Notes: generated by a model not told the origin, from the sequence alone. DNA of 64,000 nt from Dyella_B sp036746095 (GCF_036746095.1 NZ_DAIOEU010000007.1:1-64000); one strand, 5' to 3'; positions 18,228 through 27,618 are shown, numbered from the stretch's first letter. Made by a program: numbers and translations.

Positions 18228-18968
18228 ATGAAGACTGTTCTGGTCACCGGCTGTTCGTCCGGCTTCGGCCTTGAAATCGCGCGGTATTTCCTTGATCGCG
18301 ATTGGAAAGTTATCGCCACCATGCGCACGCCGCGCGCGGACGTTTTGCCCCGTTCCGAACGTCTGCGTGTGCTTGCCCTGGATGTCACCGACCCGGCCAG
18401 CATTCGCCACGCCATGGAGACGGCAGGCCCGATCGATGTGCTGGTCAATAACGCAGGAATCGGCATGCTCAACGCGCTCGAGGGCACGCCGATGAATATC
18501 GCGCGCGAACTCTTCGAGACCAATACGCTCGGGACGATCGCCATGACGCAAGCAGTGCTGCCACAGTTCCGTCGACGCAAGGCGGGCGTGATCGTGAATG
18601 TCACCTCGAGCGTGACGTTGCGGTCGTTGCCGTTGCTTTCCGTCTATACCGCGAGCAAGGCGGCGGTGAATGCGTTTACCGAATCGCTGGCGCTGGAATT
18701 GAAAGCGTTCCAGGTACGCGTGAACCTGGTGTTGCCGGGGCGGTCGCCGGAGACTCGGTTTGGCGAAAATGCGCGTGCGCGGATGCAGGCTGGTTTTCCG
18801 GAGCCTTATGCCGATCTGGTGCAAAGTGTCTTCACGGGATGGGAGAAGGCAACGGCTGTTACACAATCGCTGGATGTGGCCGAGGCAGTGTGGCGCGCCG
18901 CCAATGAGCCGGCATGCCCGCTTCGTATCGTGGCGGGAGCGGACGCGCTGGCGTTGGTCGAAGCATGA
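18228..18968 (+). CDS. SDR family oxidoreductase
   Basis: A 246-residue short-chain dehydrogenase. TGCSSGFGLEIA binds the cofactor, N-N-A-G follows, and the catalytic residues are in TSSVTLRSLPLLSVYTASK. The ATG at 18228 gives the standard N-terminus MKTVLVTG. AraC-SDR pairs of this sort are common in proteobacteria and are usually inducible, but the substrate cannot be read from the sequence. A terminator follows at 18994. Confidence 0.9.
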   Translation: MKTVLVTGCSSGFGLEIARYFLDRDWKVIATMRTPRADVLPRSERLRVLALDVTDPASIRHAMETAGPIDVLVNNAGIGMLNALEGTPMNIARELFETNTLGTIAMTQAVLPQFRRRKAGVIVNVTSSVTLRSLPLLSVYTASKAAVNAFTESLALELKAFQVRVNLVLPGRSPETRFGENARARMQAGFPEPYADLVQSVFTGWEKATAVTQSLDVAEAVWRAANEPACPLRIVAGADALALVEA

Positions 18969-18993
18969 AAGTGGTCATATGACATCGCAGCGT

Positions 18994-19020
18994 AGTGGCT
19001 ATTTTTACAAGCCACTTTTT
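18994..19020 (+). terminator. Rho-independent terminator
   Basis: A 7-bp stem AGTGGCT/AGCCACT (18994-19000 with 19010-19016) with a 9-base loop and a T5 tract ending at 19020. It lies 25 bases after the SDR stop. Confidence 0.65.
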
Positions 19021-19060
19021 GGCCTAGTTTCTACCGCGAACAAATTCGCGGGAGAGACGC

Positions 19061-19651
19061 ATGGCTATGCTCAATCAACTTGGCAAAGCTTGTGTGATAG
19101 GCGCGCTGCTGTTGGCGACAGGCTCGGTCGCAACGCATGCCCAGCCGTCCGATGACGCACAGAACAACGGGCATGAGTTCGATTTCGGTATCGGTGCTTT
19201 CAAGACGCACATCAGGCGCCTGGAACACCCGCTGAGCGGTTCCCATGCATGGGCCGAGTGGAACGGGACGGTGGTCACGCGCCAGCTCCGGGACGGCGGT
19301 GGCAATCTTGAGGAGTTGAGTGCCGGCAACGCGACAGAGCATTTGCAGGGCATTACTTTGCGGCTGTACAACGCAAAGACGCATGAGTGGAATCTCTATT
19401 GGGCCAGCAAAGACGACGGCACGATTGGCAAGCCGATGGTGGGCGAGTTCAAGCAGGGGCGCGGCGTGTTTTACAACAAGGACATCATCGACGGACATGC
19501 GGTGCTGGTTCGCGATATTTATTCCGGCGCGACTGCCAACACGTATCACTTCGAAGAGGCGTACTCAGCCGACGCCGGAAAAACATGGGAAACGAACTTC
19601 ATGGCGGACCTGACACGAGAAACATCCAGTTCCGCAATGGTTGCTCGTTGA
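19061..19651 (+). CDS. Exported protein of unknown function (DUF1579-like)
   Basis: A 196-residue protein with a signal peptide (VIGALLLATGSVATHA). The mature part resembles lipocalin-like DUF1579 proteins: G-H-E-F-D-F-G-I-G-A-F-K-T-H, then the beta-rich WAEWNGTVVTRQLRDGGG and LRLYNAKTHEWNLYWASKDDG. It is probably periplasmic. The start follows GGGAGAGACGC. No neighbour indicates its role; the family link is tentative. Confidence 0.65.
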   Translation: MAMLNQLGKACVIGALLLATGSVATHAQPSDDAQNNGHEFDFGIGAFKTHIRRLEHPLSGSHAWAEWNGTVVTRQLRDGGGNLEELSAGNATEHLQGITLRLYNAKTHEWNLYWASKDDGTIGKPMVGEFKQGRGVFYNKDIIDGHAVLVRDIYSGATANTYHFEEAYSADAGKTWETNFMADLTRETSSSAMVAR

Positions 19652-19822
19652 TGGAGTTGGCGGAGGCCGTCCTGCCCGAAGGCGAGCATGACGGAAAACC
19701 GCATTCCCAGCCCATTCTTTGATGTTTTGCTGATGTACCGACGCCGGCCGTCCACGTTGTCCGGACAGCGGTGTGGACGTGATGGGTGCTTTTTCTTCTC
19801 GATATTTGTGGCGTGTGCATGT

Positions 19823-19846
19823 CCTCCCCTGCTGATGCAGGGGAGG
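19823..19846. repeat. Perfect hairpin in an intergenic region
   Basis: CCTCCCCTGC (19823-19832) and GCAGGGGAGG (19837-19846) form a perfect 10-bp stem with a TGAT loop. There is no T tract. A similar GC-rich hairpin occurs at 39635-39659. The role is unknown; it could stabilise transcript ends of the convergent genes. Confidence 0.6.
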
Positions 19847-19943
19847 GGTCTGTCATCCTGTGATGATGAAAATGCGTGCTTGGTGCATGCCGTTCGAATG
19901 ATCCCGCCACGCGATACGTGACGAGAAGAGCTTTCCTTGCAAT

Positions 19944-20465
19944 CTACCCGGGTGACCGCGGCTGATGCAGGGCCGCCTTGGCAGCCGTCTTGAACTTGGC
20001 GAACGCGCGCATGACTGAGGCCGCGGACGATTGCTTCCACTGCGCATACTGCTGATTCATTTCCGTCAGCTCACTCGGGTTGAACAGTTGCGACACGACG
20101 GGAAACAGCAGGTTTTCCTCTTCATGTGCATGCTCTTCGATCAACTGCGAAAGCACTTTGGCGGAGCCGGCGAACTGCCGGGTGTCGAAGCCGGCGGCAT
20201 GGACGTCGGGCAGCAGGGTTTTTTCCACCACGCGGTGCTGCTCCATCGACGTCGCGTAGAGCAGTTGCTGGTCGTGCGTGGCGCGCTTGTTGAAGGCGGG
20301 GTAGAACACGGTTTCTTCCCACCTGGAATGGGGGATCAGTGCTTCTTCGACTTGCTTGAGCAGATCTTCGCGGAGGTCTTTTTGATCGTCGGTGGTGGCG
20401 TTGATCCGCGCGAACAGGCTGCGCAAGGTCTCATGTTCGCTCTTGAGGGTATCGAGAATGGTCAT
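19944..20465 (-). CDS. Hemerythrin HHE domain protein
   Basis: A 173-residue four-helix protein. The ligands fit hemerythrin: L-K-S-E-H-E-T-L near the start, IPHSRWEETVFYPAF, SMEQHRVV and IEEHAHEEENLLFP, giving H-HxxxE-H-HxxxE. Such domains bind a di-iron centre that holds oxygen or senses NO or redox state. The ATG at 20465 follows AGGAGCCGGCC. The C-terminal ~45 residues are a lysine/alanine-rich extension. It is cytoplasmic and monocistronic. Confidence 0.9.
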   Translation of the reverse strand: MTILDTLKSEHETLRSLFARINATTDDQKDLREDLLKQVEEALIPHSRWEETVFYPAFNKRATHDQQLLYATSMEQHRVVEKTLLPDVHAAGFDTRQFAGSAKVLSQLIEEHAHEEENLLFPVVSQLFNPSELTEMNQQYAQWKQSSAASVMRAFAKFKTAAKAALHQPRSPG

Positions 20466-20607
20466 GGCCGGCTCCTATGCGAGGTGCCATGCCATTGCAC
20501 TGTGACGGCCGTCGGCTGGTCGTGAATGGGATGTTGCGCAGGTGCAATGCAGGCAAGTGTTTGTATGCATCACCTCCGCGTAACGAGCGAGCACGGCGAT
20601 GGCGCCA

Positions 20608-21075
20608 TCAGTGCGTGATCCCAGGCGTGGTGGAGCGTGGCAACGCCCGCATCGCATCCAGCGTACGCACCAGTTCGCGATAGCTGCGCGCCAGCTGTTC
20701 GTACAGTTCCGCATAGGCTTGCCGGGTGGCGTCGGCAACGCCCTGATAGGCGCTGCGACCGATGCTGACGAAGTAATCCACGCTTACCCGGCGCCGTTCA
20801 GCCACACCGGGAAACAAGCCAGCCACCAGCAGGCAGCGATCGCCCACGTCGCGCAGTGCGTCCGCGCGGGTGCGCCCTACCAGTTCCAGCGCCTGCAACC
20901 AATCGAGGCCTTGCGCATGCGACAACAGTTGACTGTCGGCCTGATAGCGCAGCAGTACAAAGACCAGGTAGCTCTCGCTCGACTCGTCGAGCCGCCGCCC
21001 GGTTCGTTCGTATGCCTCCTGCACCAGCGCCTGCCAGACTTCCACTGGCGTGCCATTTCGGAATGCTGCAAACAT
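20608..21075 (-). CDS. Hypothetical protein, 155 residues
   Basis: An entirely helical, soluble protein (MFAAFRNGTPVEVWQALVQEAYERTGRRL..). It contains 'SYLVFVLLRYQADSQLLSHAQGLDWLQALELVGRTRADALRDVGDRCLLVAGLFPG' and 'YFVSIGRSAYQGVA'. The latter resembles conserved hypotheticals of Xanthomonadales. The ATG at 21075 follows GGGGGAAGACGAC. No catalytic motif is seen. It lies 142 bases upstream of the hemerythrin gene on the same strand, so the two may be co-expressed. Confidence 0.7.
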   Translation of the reverse strand: MFAAFRNGTPVEVWQALVQEAYERTGRRLDESSESYLVFVLLRYQADSQLLSHAQGLDWLQALELVGRTRADALRDVGDRCLLVAGLFPGVAERRRVSVDYFVSIGRSAYQGVADATRQAYAELYEQLARSYRELVRTLDAMRALPRSTTPGITH

Positions 21076-21894
21076 GTCGTCTTCCCCCTGATCGTACGAC
21101 GCCTTCAGCGTACTGCGCCGAGAGCATCACTGCTGGCAGCGAAGCAGAGAGACTGCCAATGCATCGCCCCGGTTGCCAATGCCGTTACGTTATCTAGCGG
21201 CTGGAACCGCAAGTTCTGTAGGTTGGGCGCGGGCAAAAGCCGAACCTCCACGTGGCACGCAACGATAGGGGCCGTTGGGTTCGCCTTCTGCCCAGCCAGC
21301 CACGAAAAGCGTGATCGGCGCAGCAGTCCCGGCAGGCCGCATTGCTTATCTCCGCAGGCCAATATTTCCGGCTATATCAAAGCAAAAAATATGTTCTGCC
21401 AGGGAGAAGCACTTGCGGTGCGACGCAAAGTTTTACGTCCGGTTTCGTATCACGTTTCCTATACATATGGCTCTGCATGCTCAAGTCGCTAACCAGGCAT
21501 CCGGTCTCTGGGGAGAGTCCGAAGCGCAAGGTCACGTAGGAGACTCAATGCGAATGCGCCTTTAGGGTCTGAGGGGAATGTGTTTGTTGAGTTTTTTGGC
21601 TGCGTTGATCGCAACGCGGTGACGGAGGCTGTTTGTGTGCAAGAAAATTGCGAGCGCGAAATTCACGCGCTGATGCAGGTAGGGGCGCCGCCATCATGCA
21701 CGTCTTAGATGTGTGGGAATGATTTGGCGAAGTGATTGCGCTTTACGTCCAGGTGTTTTTGTCGTGGGGCCTCTTTGATCGCGAGGCTTGTCGTTGTGCT
21801 GAATGGAAGCAGTTGCTGTTGGTAGTGCCGCGGCTCTCGGAATGGTCCGGAGCCGAACTGAATTGCCACTTTTGCTTCTGGGGAGAATCAAAAC
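21076..21894. other. 819-base region with no supported gene
   Basis: The stretch around 21217-21290 holds a degenerate GTAGGTTGGG repeat. The block at about 21410-21560 is rich in short stems (for example GCACTTGCGGTGC) and could be a structured leader, but it matches no motif well enough to name. Confidence 0.5.
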
Positions 21895-22953
21895 ATGCAA
21901 GCTAAGTTCAAGTACGCGCTTTTGGCTGGTCTGGTCAGTGCTGCCTGTGTTCCCGCGGCGTTTGCGGCGCCGTCCGTGGACGTTCTTGGGCAGAGCGATC
22001 AGCAGGTGGGTCCGATCGAAGCGGTTGCACGCCAGGCCTGGCGTGATGATATCGCGCAGATTGCCACGCCGTCGGAAGGTTGTTTCCAGGCGAATTACCC
22101 GAGCATCGTCTGGCAGCAGGTGGCCTGCAGGCAGTTGACCCAGCATGCAGTGCATCCGGTGCTGCCGCTCAAGGCGAAGCAGCAGTTGGCGCAAGACGCC
22201 GGCAATGGCAACGACTACGTGTTGCAAGCGCCAGGTTCATCGCTCATCAGGAGCACCACAGGCAGCTTTCCCTCGGTGACGGGCGTAACGTCCGAAACGG
22301 GTGTGGGTGTGGCCGCATATGGCGGCGGCGGCATTCTCGGCCCGAACGAATACTCGCTGCAGATCAATACGCAATTCACCTCGACCACCTCCGCTTGCAA
22401 TGGCCACTCCGGTTGCACCGTGTGGCAGCAAGCCGTGTATGCACCCGATTACGAGACCACGGGCTCTGCCGCGGTGTTCTTCCAGTACTGGTTGATCGGC
22501 TACGGCGGCACCCGCTGCCCGAGTGGTTGGGGTAGCGACGGTGCGGGCGATTGCTATCGGAACAGCAGCTACGCCACCGCGCCGGACGTGGCGGCCACGA
22601 AGCTGGGCAACGTAAAGCTGGCTTTCACCGCCGCCTCGGGCGGCAGCGACAAGGTTACCTTCACCAACGGCACCACTGCCTACAGCATCAGCGCCAGCGA
22701 CAGCACGCTGAAAATTGCCACCGTCTGGAAGCAGTCTGAGTTCAACGTGGTCGGCAATGCCGGCGGATCGGAAGCCCAGTTCAACAGCGGCTCCTCGATC
22801 ACCGTGAAGAACGCCGCCACTTACGGCTCGACCACTGCACCGTCCTGCATTGCCAACGACGGCAGCACCGGTGAGAGCAACAACTTGAATCTGGGCAGTT
22901 GCAGTGGGGTGGGCGGTTCCTCGCCATACATTCAGTTCACCGAATCGAACTGA
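21895..22953 (+). CDS. Secreted Cys-containing protein of unknown function
   Basis: A 352-residue exported protein with signal peptide KYALLAGLVSAACVPAAFA. The mature chain has a 'GCFQANYPSIVWQQVAC' block, then a glycine-rich beta-sandwich-like part (NEYSLQINTQF, C-N-G-H-S-G-C, AVFFQYWLIGYG, CPSGWGSDGAGDC). Paired cysteines suggest disulfides. Similar secreted proteins occur in Burkholderia and Streptomyces without known function. The start follows GGGGAGAATC and a strong terminator closes the gene. Confidence 0.75.
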   Translation: MQAKFKYALLAGLVSAACVPAAFAAPSVDVLGQSDQQVGPIEAVARQAWRDDIAQIATPSEGCFQANYPSIVWQQVACRQLTQHAVHPVLPLKAKQQLAQDAGNGNDYVLQAPGSSLIRSTTGSFPSVTGVTSETGVGVAAYGGGGILGPNEYSLQINTQFTSTTSACNGHSGCTVWQQAVYAPDYETTGSAAVFFQYWLIGYGGTRCPSGWGSDGAGDCYRNSSYATAPDVAATKLGNVKLAFTAASGGSDKVTFTNGTTAYSISASDSTLKIATVWKQSEFNVVGNAGGSEAQFNSGSSITVKNAATYGSTTAPSCIANDGSTGESNNLNLGSCSGVGGSSPYIQFTESN

Positions 22954-22980
22954 GCGGTAAAGGGTGCGTTCGAAGAGAAG

Positions 22981-23007
22981 CCGAGGGGGAAACCCCTCGG
23001 TTTTTTT
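22981..23007 (+). terminator. Rho-independent terminator
   Basis: CCGAGGGG (22981-22988) pairs with CCCCTCGG (22993-23000) across a four-base loop and is followed by T7. It ends the secreted-protein gene. Confidence 0.9.
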
Positions 23008-23490
23008 ATGCCAAGGAAAACGGCGTAGATCGGGTTGAGGAGAACGAACGCGAGCCCCAACTTTTTCGGTGTATCGGGATGTCCTGCTAGGGTTGAACCA
23101 TTGCGCCGGCGGTTCTGCTTCGAAACCGCTTGGACACGCGCCGTCAACGAGAATTTGCCACGATCTAAAACGACGCTTGTGATAAACAAGCGCGCGTGAA
23201 TGGGCAGGAATAAGCTGAATGCGGCAGGCGTGCGGACTAAAGATTTGCCGATGGCTGCCGATCCCATGCTGAGTCTCACGCAAGGAGGTTTTTGCTTATC
23301 CGCGATGACCAGGGGGTATGCACGGTTCGCCCGGCTGGTGCCGGCGTACCGGGATTTCTCCAGGACGACAAAGACGGCACGAGTCATGCATGGGAATTGA
23401 TCCGGTGGTTTGATGTTTCAGGGGATAAGGACGTCGCATAGCCCATGGCAATACGATCGACGAGAGGTTCCCACTGGCGTGGGCGAATGA
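23008..23490. other. Intergenic region with a single REP-like unit
   Basis: It contains the repeat unit at 23025-23062 and otherwise nothing I can support. The right part should hold the promoter of the diguanylate cyclase gene. Confidence 0.5.
23025..23062. repeat. REP-like unit, GTTGGGG/CCCCAAC family
   Basis: GTAGATCGGGTTGAGGAGAA followed by CGAACGCGAGCCCCAAC. A single unit of the family described at 4194. Confidence 0.55.
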
Positions 23491-24753
23491 ATGTCCTGGA
23501 AAGAAGTTCCTGATCTGCTTGCGGTTGGATTGCTGATCTACGCGTTCGTAACCGTGTCGCGTCCCGCCGGCAACATGATGACGCGGCTTTGGCTGGCGGG
23601 CTGGATCTGCGTTGAGCTGCATTTTGCCGCCTATTCGTTCCTCGACGTGCCGGGATGGGGCGGTGTGCTTGCCGATATCGTCGGTACTGCGGCACTGGTG
23701 TGGTGCGCTACGTTGTTCTGTTGGTCCATGGATCCGCGGCTTCATCAGTGGGAAAGCCGCCTGTTGTTCTGGACCATGTCGATCGTCTACACGTTCTACC
23801 TGTCGCTGACGTCGCTGCAGTCGGTGCCCAACGGCGTCATGGTGGCAGCGGCGAGCCTGTTTGCGCTGGTGCCGCTCGCGATCGTCGCCATTACCCCGCA
23901 TGCGGAGCGACCGGCGACGCGGTGGATCACCGTGGGCATCAATACCGCGCTGGCCATTGCCTTGTTGCGCTGGCAGTTCTCCGCGCACGGCTCGGACCTG
24001 ATGGGCGTGCTGCCGCTATTCGCGGCCTATTTCATTTGCTGCCTGCAATTTGCGTTTTCGAAACAGCGCAGGACCGGCGGATTTGTAGTGACGGCGCTGG
24101 GCTTGCTGGCCTGGTCGCTGGTGTTTCCGGTCGGCATGCTGTTCGACCTGTACTGGCCCAAGGTCGACGTGGGTGCCGAAGTATGGAATCTGCCCAAGTA
24201 TCTGGTTGCGATAGGCATGATCCTGCTGCTGTTGGAAGGCCAGGTAAAACGCAATCAGCATCTTGCGCAGCACGATCCACTGACGGGTTTGCCGAACCGC
24301 CGCCTGTTCCAGGACCGCATCAGCGGCGCGATCGAGCGCGCGCGTCAACGCCAGGCACGCATGGCGATGCTGGCTATCGACCTGGACGGCTTCAAGCAGG
24401 TGAACGACACCCTGGGCCACCACGTGGGCGATGCCGTATTGCAGCAGGTCGCGCGCCTGTTCAACGGACGGCTGCGGCGTATCGACACGCTGGCACGTAC
24501 CGGCGGCGATGAATTTTCAGTAGTGCTGGAAGGGCCGATCACCCGCAACGAGGCGGCCGATGTCGCCAGCGCGCTACAGCAGTTGCTGGATACGCCGCTG
24601 TCGATCGATGGCCATGCCCTGCAGATCGGTGCGAGCATTGGTTTGGCGATGTTTCCGGATGATGCGCAGACATCGCACGGGCTGTGCATTCGCGCGGATG
24701 AGCGCATGTACATGGTCAAGCGCAATGGCGGCTGCGCGGTGCAGGCAGGCTAA
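23491..24753 (+). CDS. Membrane diguanylate cyclase (GGDEF)
   Basis: A 420-residue protein. The first ~250 residues contain about seven hydrophobic helices of an uncharacterised sensor (for example LLIYAFVTVSRPAGNMM and LLFWTMSIVYTFYLSL). The C-terminal GGDEF domain begins at HDPLTGLPNRRLFQDR, has LAIDLDGFKQVNDTLGHHVGD, and the active site RTGGDEFSVVLEG. An R-R-I-D inhibitory site lies five residues upstream of GGDEF, so product inhibition is expected. It makes cyclic-di-GMP at the inner membrane. The cue is unknown. Confidence 0.93.
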   Translation: MSWKEVPDLLAVGLLIYAFVTVSRPAGNMMTRLWLAGWICVELHFAAYSFLDVPGWGGVLADIVGTAALVWCATLFCWSMDPRLHQWESRLLFWTMSIVYTFYLSLTSLQSVPNGVMVAAASLFALVPLAIVAITPHAERPATRWITVGINTALAIALLRWQFSAHGSDLMGVLPLFAAYFICCLQFAFSKQRRTGGFVVTALGLLAWSLVFPVGMLFDLYWPKVDVGAEVWNLPKYLVAIGMILLLLEGQVKRNQHLAQHDPLTGLPNRRLFQDRISGAIERARQRQARMAMLAIDLDGFKQVNDTLGHHVGDAVLQQVARLFNGRLRRIDTLARTGGDEFSVVLEGPITRNEAADVASALQQLLDTPLSIDGHALQIGASIGLAMFPDDAQTSHGLCIRADERMYMVKRNGGCAVQAG

Positions 24754-24781
24754 TCAACGCTTGAAAAGCCCCGTTCGCTGC

Positions 24782-25015
24782 TCAAGCCAGTTGCTCGTCC
24801 AAGCTGCGCGTCTGCGGAATGATTTCATCGCCCGTATGCTTGGTCGACGCCGGCTCGATCAGCATGATCCAACACTCTTCATCCGCAATGGGATTGTGGC
24901 GAACGCCACGCGGGACGGTGAAGAAATCGCCTTCGCCCAGGTGGATGACTTGCTGTTCCAGCTCAATGCGCATCCGCCCTTTGGCGACATAAAAAAACTC
25001 GTCGCCGAACTCCAA
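24782..25015 (-). pseudogene. 5'-truncated cupin remnant
   Basis: The frame encodes only the second half of a typical ~115-residue single-domain cupin: FGDEFFYVAKGRMRIELEQQVIHLGEGDFFTVPRGVRHNPIA. An in-frame TAA lies three codons upstream of the first possible start (TTG at 25015). The lost part should carry the first metal-binding motif (H-x-H). A REP-like unit at 25034-25065 lies where the missing 5' half would be. It is therefore probably a pseudogene, although a 77-residue product from the TTG cannot be excluded. Confidence 0.7.
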
Positions 25016-25379
25016 CGTGGCTTATCGTGCATATGTCGGGGTTCGCATTCGCTCACCCGACCTACGTTGTTACGTTGCAGATGTTGTGACGATGGTGTGA
25101 ACGAAAAAAGCCGTTTGCGGAAACATATACACAAAAACGGAATTCACGGTTCTTTTGTGCGGTAGTTCCTATTTATCGTACTTAGCCAGCCATAGCATCA
25201 ATGGCGAAAACCGCTCGCACGAGATGCATGTGCCATTGCACGTACGCGGCATGAATGCTTTTGCGCAAACCGGATATCGCGGGGTTTGCCGCGCACCACC
25301 CACTTCATCCTCGAGCTCGACGTGATGCTCGAGCGGTCAGCTGTTGCTCTTGTCAATGGAAAGTCGCAGGGGGTTTCTC
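25016..25379. other. Region upstream of the TPP-enzyme gene
   Basis: It contains the REP-like unit at 25034-25065 and a short AT-richer stretch around 25110-25180 that may include the promoter. No other gene is visible. Confidence 0.5.
25034..25065. repeat. REP-like unit abutting a truncated gene
   Basis: GTCGGGGTTCGCATTCGCTC followed by ACCCGACCTAC is a single unit of the GTTGGGG family, in reverse orientation, next to the broken cupin. Confidence 0.6.
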
Positions 25380-27107
25380 ATGGTTGTTGTCGAACCACGC
25401 ATCGGCTACGAGCGTCTGCTCGATGCCATGACGGAATGGGGCGTCAAGGTTTGCTCCGGTGTGACAGGTGGCGGCCTGGTGCATTTGTTGAAGCATATGG
25501 AGCCGTACGTGCCGCATCGCACGCGCGGCGGCCAGATCGAGTTTTTTACGATCGGCGAATATGCAGCCGGCTTTGTGCCGCTTGGCCATTACCTTGCCAC
25601 CGGCCAGATCGCCGCGGCGGCGGCGACCACCGGGGCGGCCAGCAAGCTTTTGCTGTGCGGCTTGAGCGATGCGAAGCTGCACAATATTCCGGCCGTCTAC
25701 CTGATTGCGGCTACGCCGTCGGACATGGCATATCAAGCGCCGCTGCAGGACAGCACGGAGTCCGGCAGCAACATGGTCGGCCAGCTGATGGCCGAGTTGC
25801 CGCACGGCACGTTCGTGCTGGACGACATCGATGTGCTGGATGAGCAGCTCGCAGCGGCATGGGATCGGCTGAAGCAGTCAAAGCCCGTCGTGCTGGTGCT
25901 GCCACCCGATGCGTTGTCGGAGCTGACGTCACAGGCTTCGGAACGGTGCATGCCGCCCCGACCGAGTGTGGCCGAGCATGAAAACGCGGCCACGTTCTTG
26001 CAGCGGCATCTATCGCAGCGAAGAAAGGGCCGCATCGTCGTGCTGGCCGGCGACGAGGCACCGCGTTATCGGGACATGCCTTATCTCACCTCAAGGCTCT
26101 GTGAGGTGCTCAAGGCGCCGGTCGTATGGAGCATCAATGGCGCCAATGCAGTGTCGCGCGACAATGCTTACGGCTACGGCTATCTGGGCTTTGGCGGCAA
26201 CGATCGCGCTGCCGAACTCTGGGATAGCTTGAACGAGCATGACCTGCTCATCGCCATCGGCTTCTGCGGTGATGAGTACACCACCAATTTTGCGCAACCG
26301 AAGGCTGGCCTGGTGTGGAACATCACGGCCAATGCGCATTTCTACGGAAGCTTGCACGGAAGTTTTCGCCACCAAGTGGTTGGCGAGTTCCAGCAAACCG
26401 TTGGCGACGTCGAAGCGATCCTGCGCGAAACGATTCTCTGGTGCCAGGCGCATCCGCACATCAGCAACGAGGAGCCGCCGCGCTATACGCATCTGAATAT
26501 TGGCGCGCGTGGCAATCGGCCCGGCAACGCCGTGGATATCGTGGCCTTCTATGAAAAACTGGATGAGCTATGGCAGCCGGACAGCCTCGGGTTCGACGAC
26601 GTTTGCCTGGCCTACAAAGATCGCCAATACGTCACGCAGCGCCCCCATCCGCACGCAAGGATCTATTCCTTGTACCGCGGTTCCGCCATGGGCGGTGCCT
26701 ACGGACTTGGGTTGGGCGCAAAAATCGCTTCACCCGGCAAGCACGTGTTCGTATTTTCCGGCGATGGTTGCTTCCGCCTCTACGGGGGCTGCCTGATCGA
26801 AGCCCGGCAACTCGGCCTTACATTGTTCGTGCTGGACAACGCCAACTACGGGATCGTGGAGCAGGGGCTTGCCAAGGTCCTGCCCGATACGCCGGCGCGC
26901 CGCTACCATGGCGAACTGGAACGGATCGATTTCGGCGCGATGGCGCGTGCGTGCGGATGGTCGAGTGTCCGCATGTCGCCAGACTTGAGCAATCTCGGCG
27001 ACGTCATGCGCGAAGCCTACCGGCGGGATCGTCCGTCGATGCTGGTCGAGGTGCCGGTCGACAGTCATCAGGTGGTCGGGCCTAATCCGCGCTTGAAGAA
27101 TCTGTAA
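25380..27107 (+). CDS. Thiamine pyrophosphate-dependent decarboxylase-like enzyme
   Basis: A 575-residue enzyme with the three-domain layout of the pyruvate/indolepyruvate decarboxylase superfamily. The conserved glutamate of the N-terminal domain is in FFTIGEYAAGF near residue 56. The TPP/Mg motif is G-D-G-C-F-R-L-Y-G-G through D-N-A-N-Y-G-I, with the usual ~27-residue spacing. It probably decarboxylates a 2-keto acid. It is not clearly acetolactate synthase or pyruvate decarboxylase. The ATG at 25380 follows AGGGGG. The MEKHLA gene begins 64 bases later and may be co-transcribed. Confidence 0.85.
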   Translation: MVVVEPRIGYERLLDAMTEWGVKVCSGVTGGGLVHLLKHMEPYVPHRTRGGQIEFFTIGEYAAGFVPLGHYLATGQIAAAAATTGAASKLLLCGLSDAKLHNIPAVYLIAATPSDMAYQAPLQDSTESGSNMVGQLMAELPHGTFVLDDIDVLDEQLAAAWDRLKQSKPVVLVLPPDALSELTSQASERCMPPRPSVAEHENAATFLQRHLSQRRKGRIVVLAGDEAPRYRDMPYLTSRLCEVLKAPVVWSINGANAVSRDNAYGYGYLGFGGNDRAAELWDSLNEHDLLIAIGFCGDEYTTNFAQPKAGLVWNITANAHFYGSLHGSFRHQVVGEFQQTVGDVEAILRETILWCQAHPHISNEEPPRYTHLNIGARGNRPGNAVDIVAFYEKLDELWQPDSLGFDDVCLAYKDRQYVTQRPHPHARIYSLYRGSAMGGAYGLGLGAKIASPGKHVFVFSGDGCFRLYGGCLIEARQLGLTLFVLDNANYGIVEQGLAKVLPDTPARRYHGELERIDFGAMARACGWSSVRMSPDLSNLGDVMREAYRRDRPSMLVEVPVDSHQVVGPNPRLKNL

Positions 27108-27171
27108 TTCACGCAGCGATGCGTGTGCTGTACACAGCCGGTATCTATCATCTTTGCATGCATGCACCCTC

Positions 27172-27618
27172 ATGACGATTCCTGCCTCCGCTTCATCGCT
27201 CTATCGCTTGCTCGCCGGCAGCTATGCACGATGGCTCAAGCGACCGCTGGTCGATCCCGCCCTGACCGATGAGCAGGGCGCGCGCTGGCTGTATCAAGAG
27301 GCGCCGTTCGGATTGCTGGCGCATGACACGCGCGCCGATCCGGTGTTTATCTATGGCAACCTGGCCGCGCAGCGCTGCTTCGAATATTCCTGGGACGAGC
27401 TGCTGCGGCTTCCGTCGCGGCTGTCCGCGCGGCCGCAACACGTAGAGGACAGGAAGCGGTTTCTGGACCAGGTCAGCAAGCAGGGGTTTTCGACCGGCTA
27501 TCGCGGATTGCGTGTCAGCAAATCGGAGCGCAGTTTCTGGATCAATGATGGCACGGTGTGGCAGCTGGTCGATGAGGCGGGCGTGCTGCGTGGGCAGGCT
27601 GCATTGTTCAACCCGTAG
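27172..27618 (+). CDS. MEKHLA domain protein (PAS-like)
   Basis: A 148-residue soluble protein that matches the MEKHLA domain: APFGLLAHDTRADPVFIYGNLAAQRCFEYSWDELLRLPSRLSA, then KQGFSTGYRGLRVSKSERSFWI. The domain is PAS-related and presumably binds a small ligand. In plants it is fused to HD-ZIP regulators, while bacterial stand-alone copies have no known role. The ATG at 27172 is preferred over a TTG 18 bases earlier. It follows the TPP-enzyme gene by 64 bases. Confidence 0.82.
   Translation: MTIPASASSLYRLLAGSYARWLKRPLVDPALTDEQGARWLYQEAPFGLLAHDTRADPVFIYGNLAAQRCFEYSWDELLRLPSRLSARPQHVEDRKRFLDQVSKQGFSTGYRGLRVSKSERSFWINDGTVWQLVDEAGVLRGQAALFNP

Noticed and set aside
21400..21530. Possible cyclic-di-GMP (GEMM) riboswitch, because GACGCAAAG occurs
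   Set aside because: The other conserved blocks (GGCAAACC and a GGTAGCGGGGTTACC-like end) are missing, and the distance to the gene is large.
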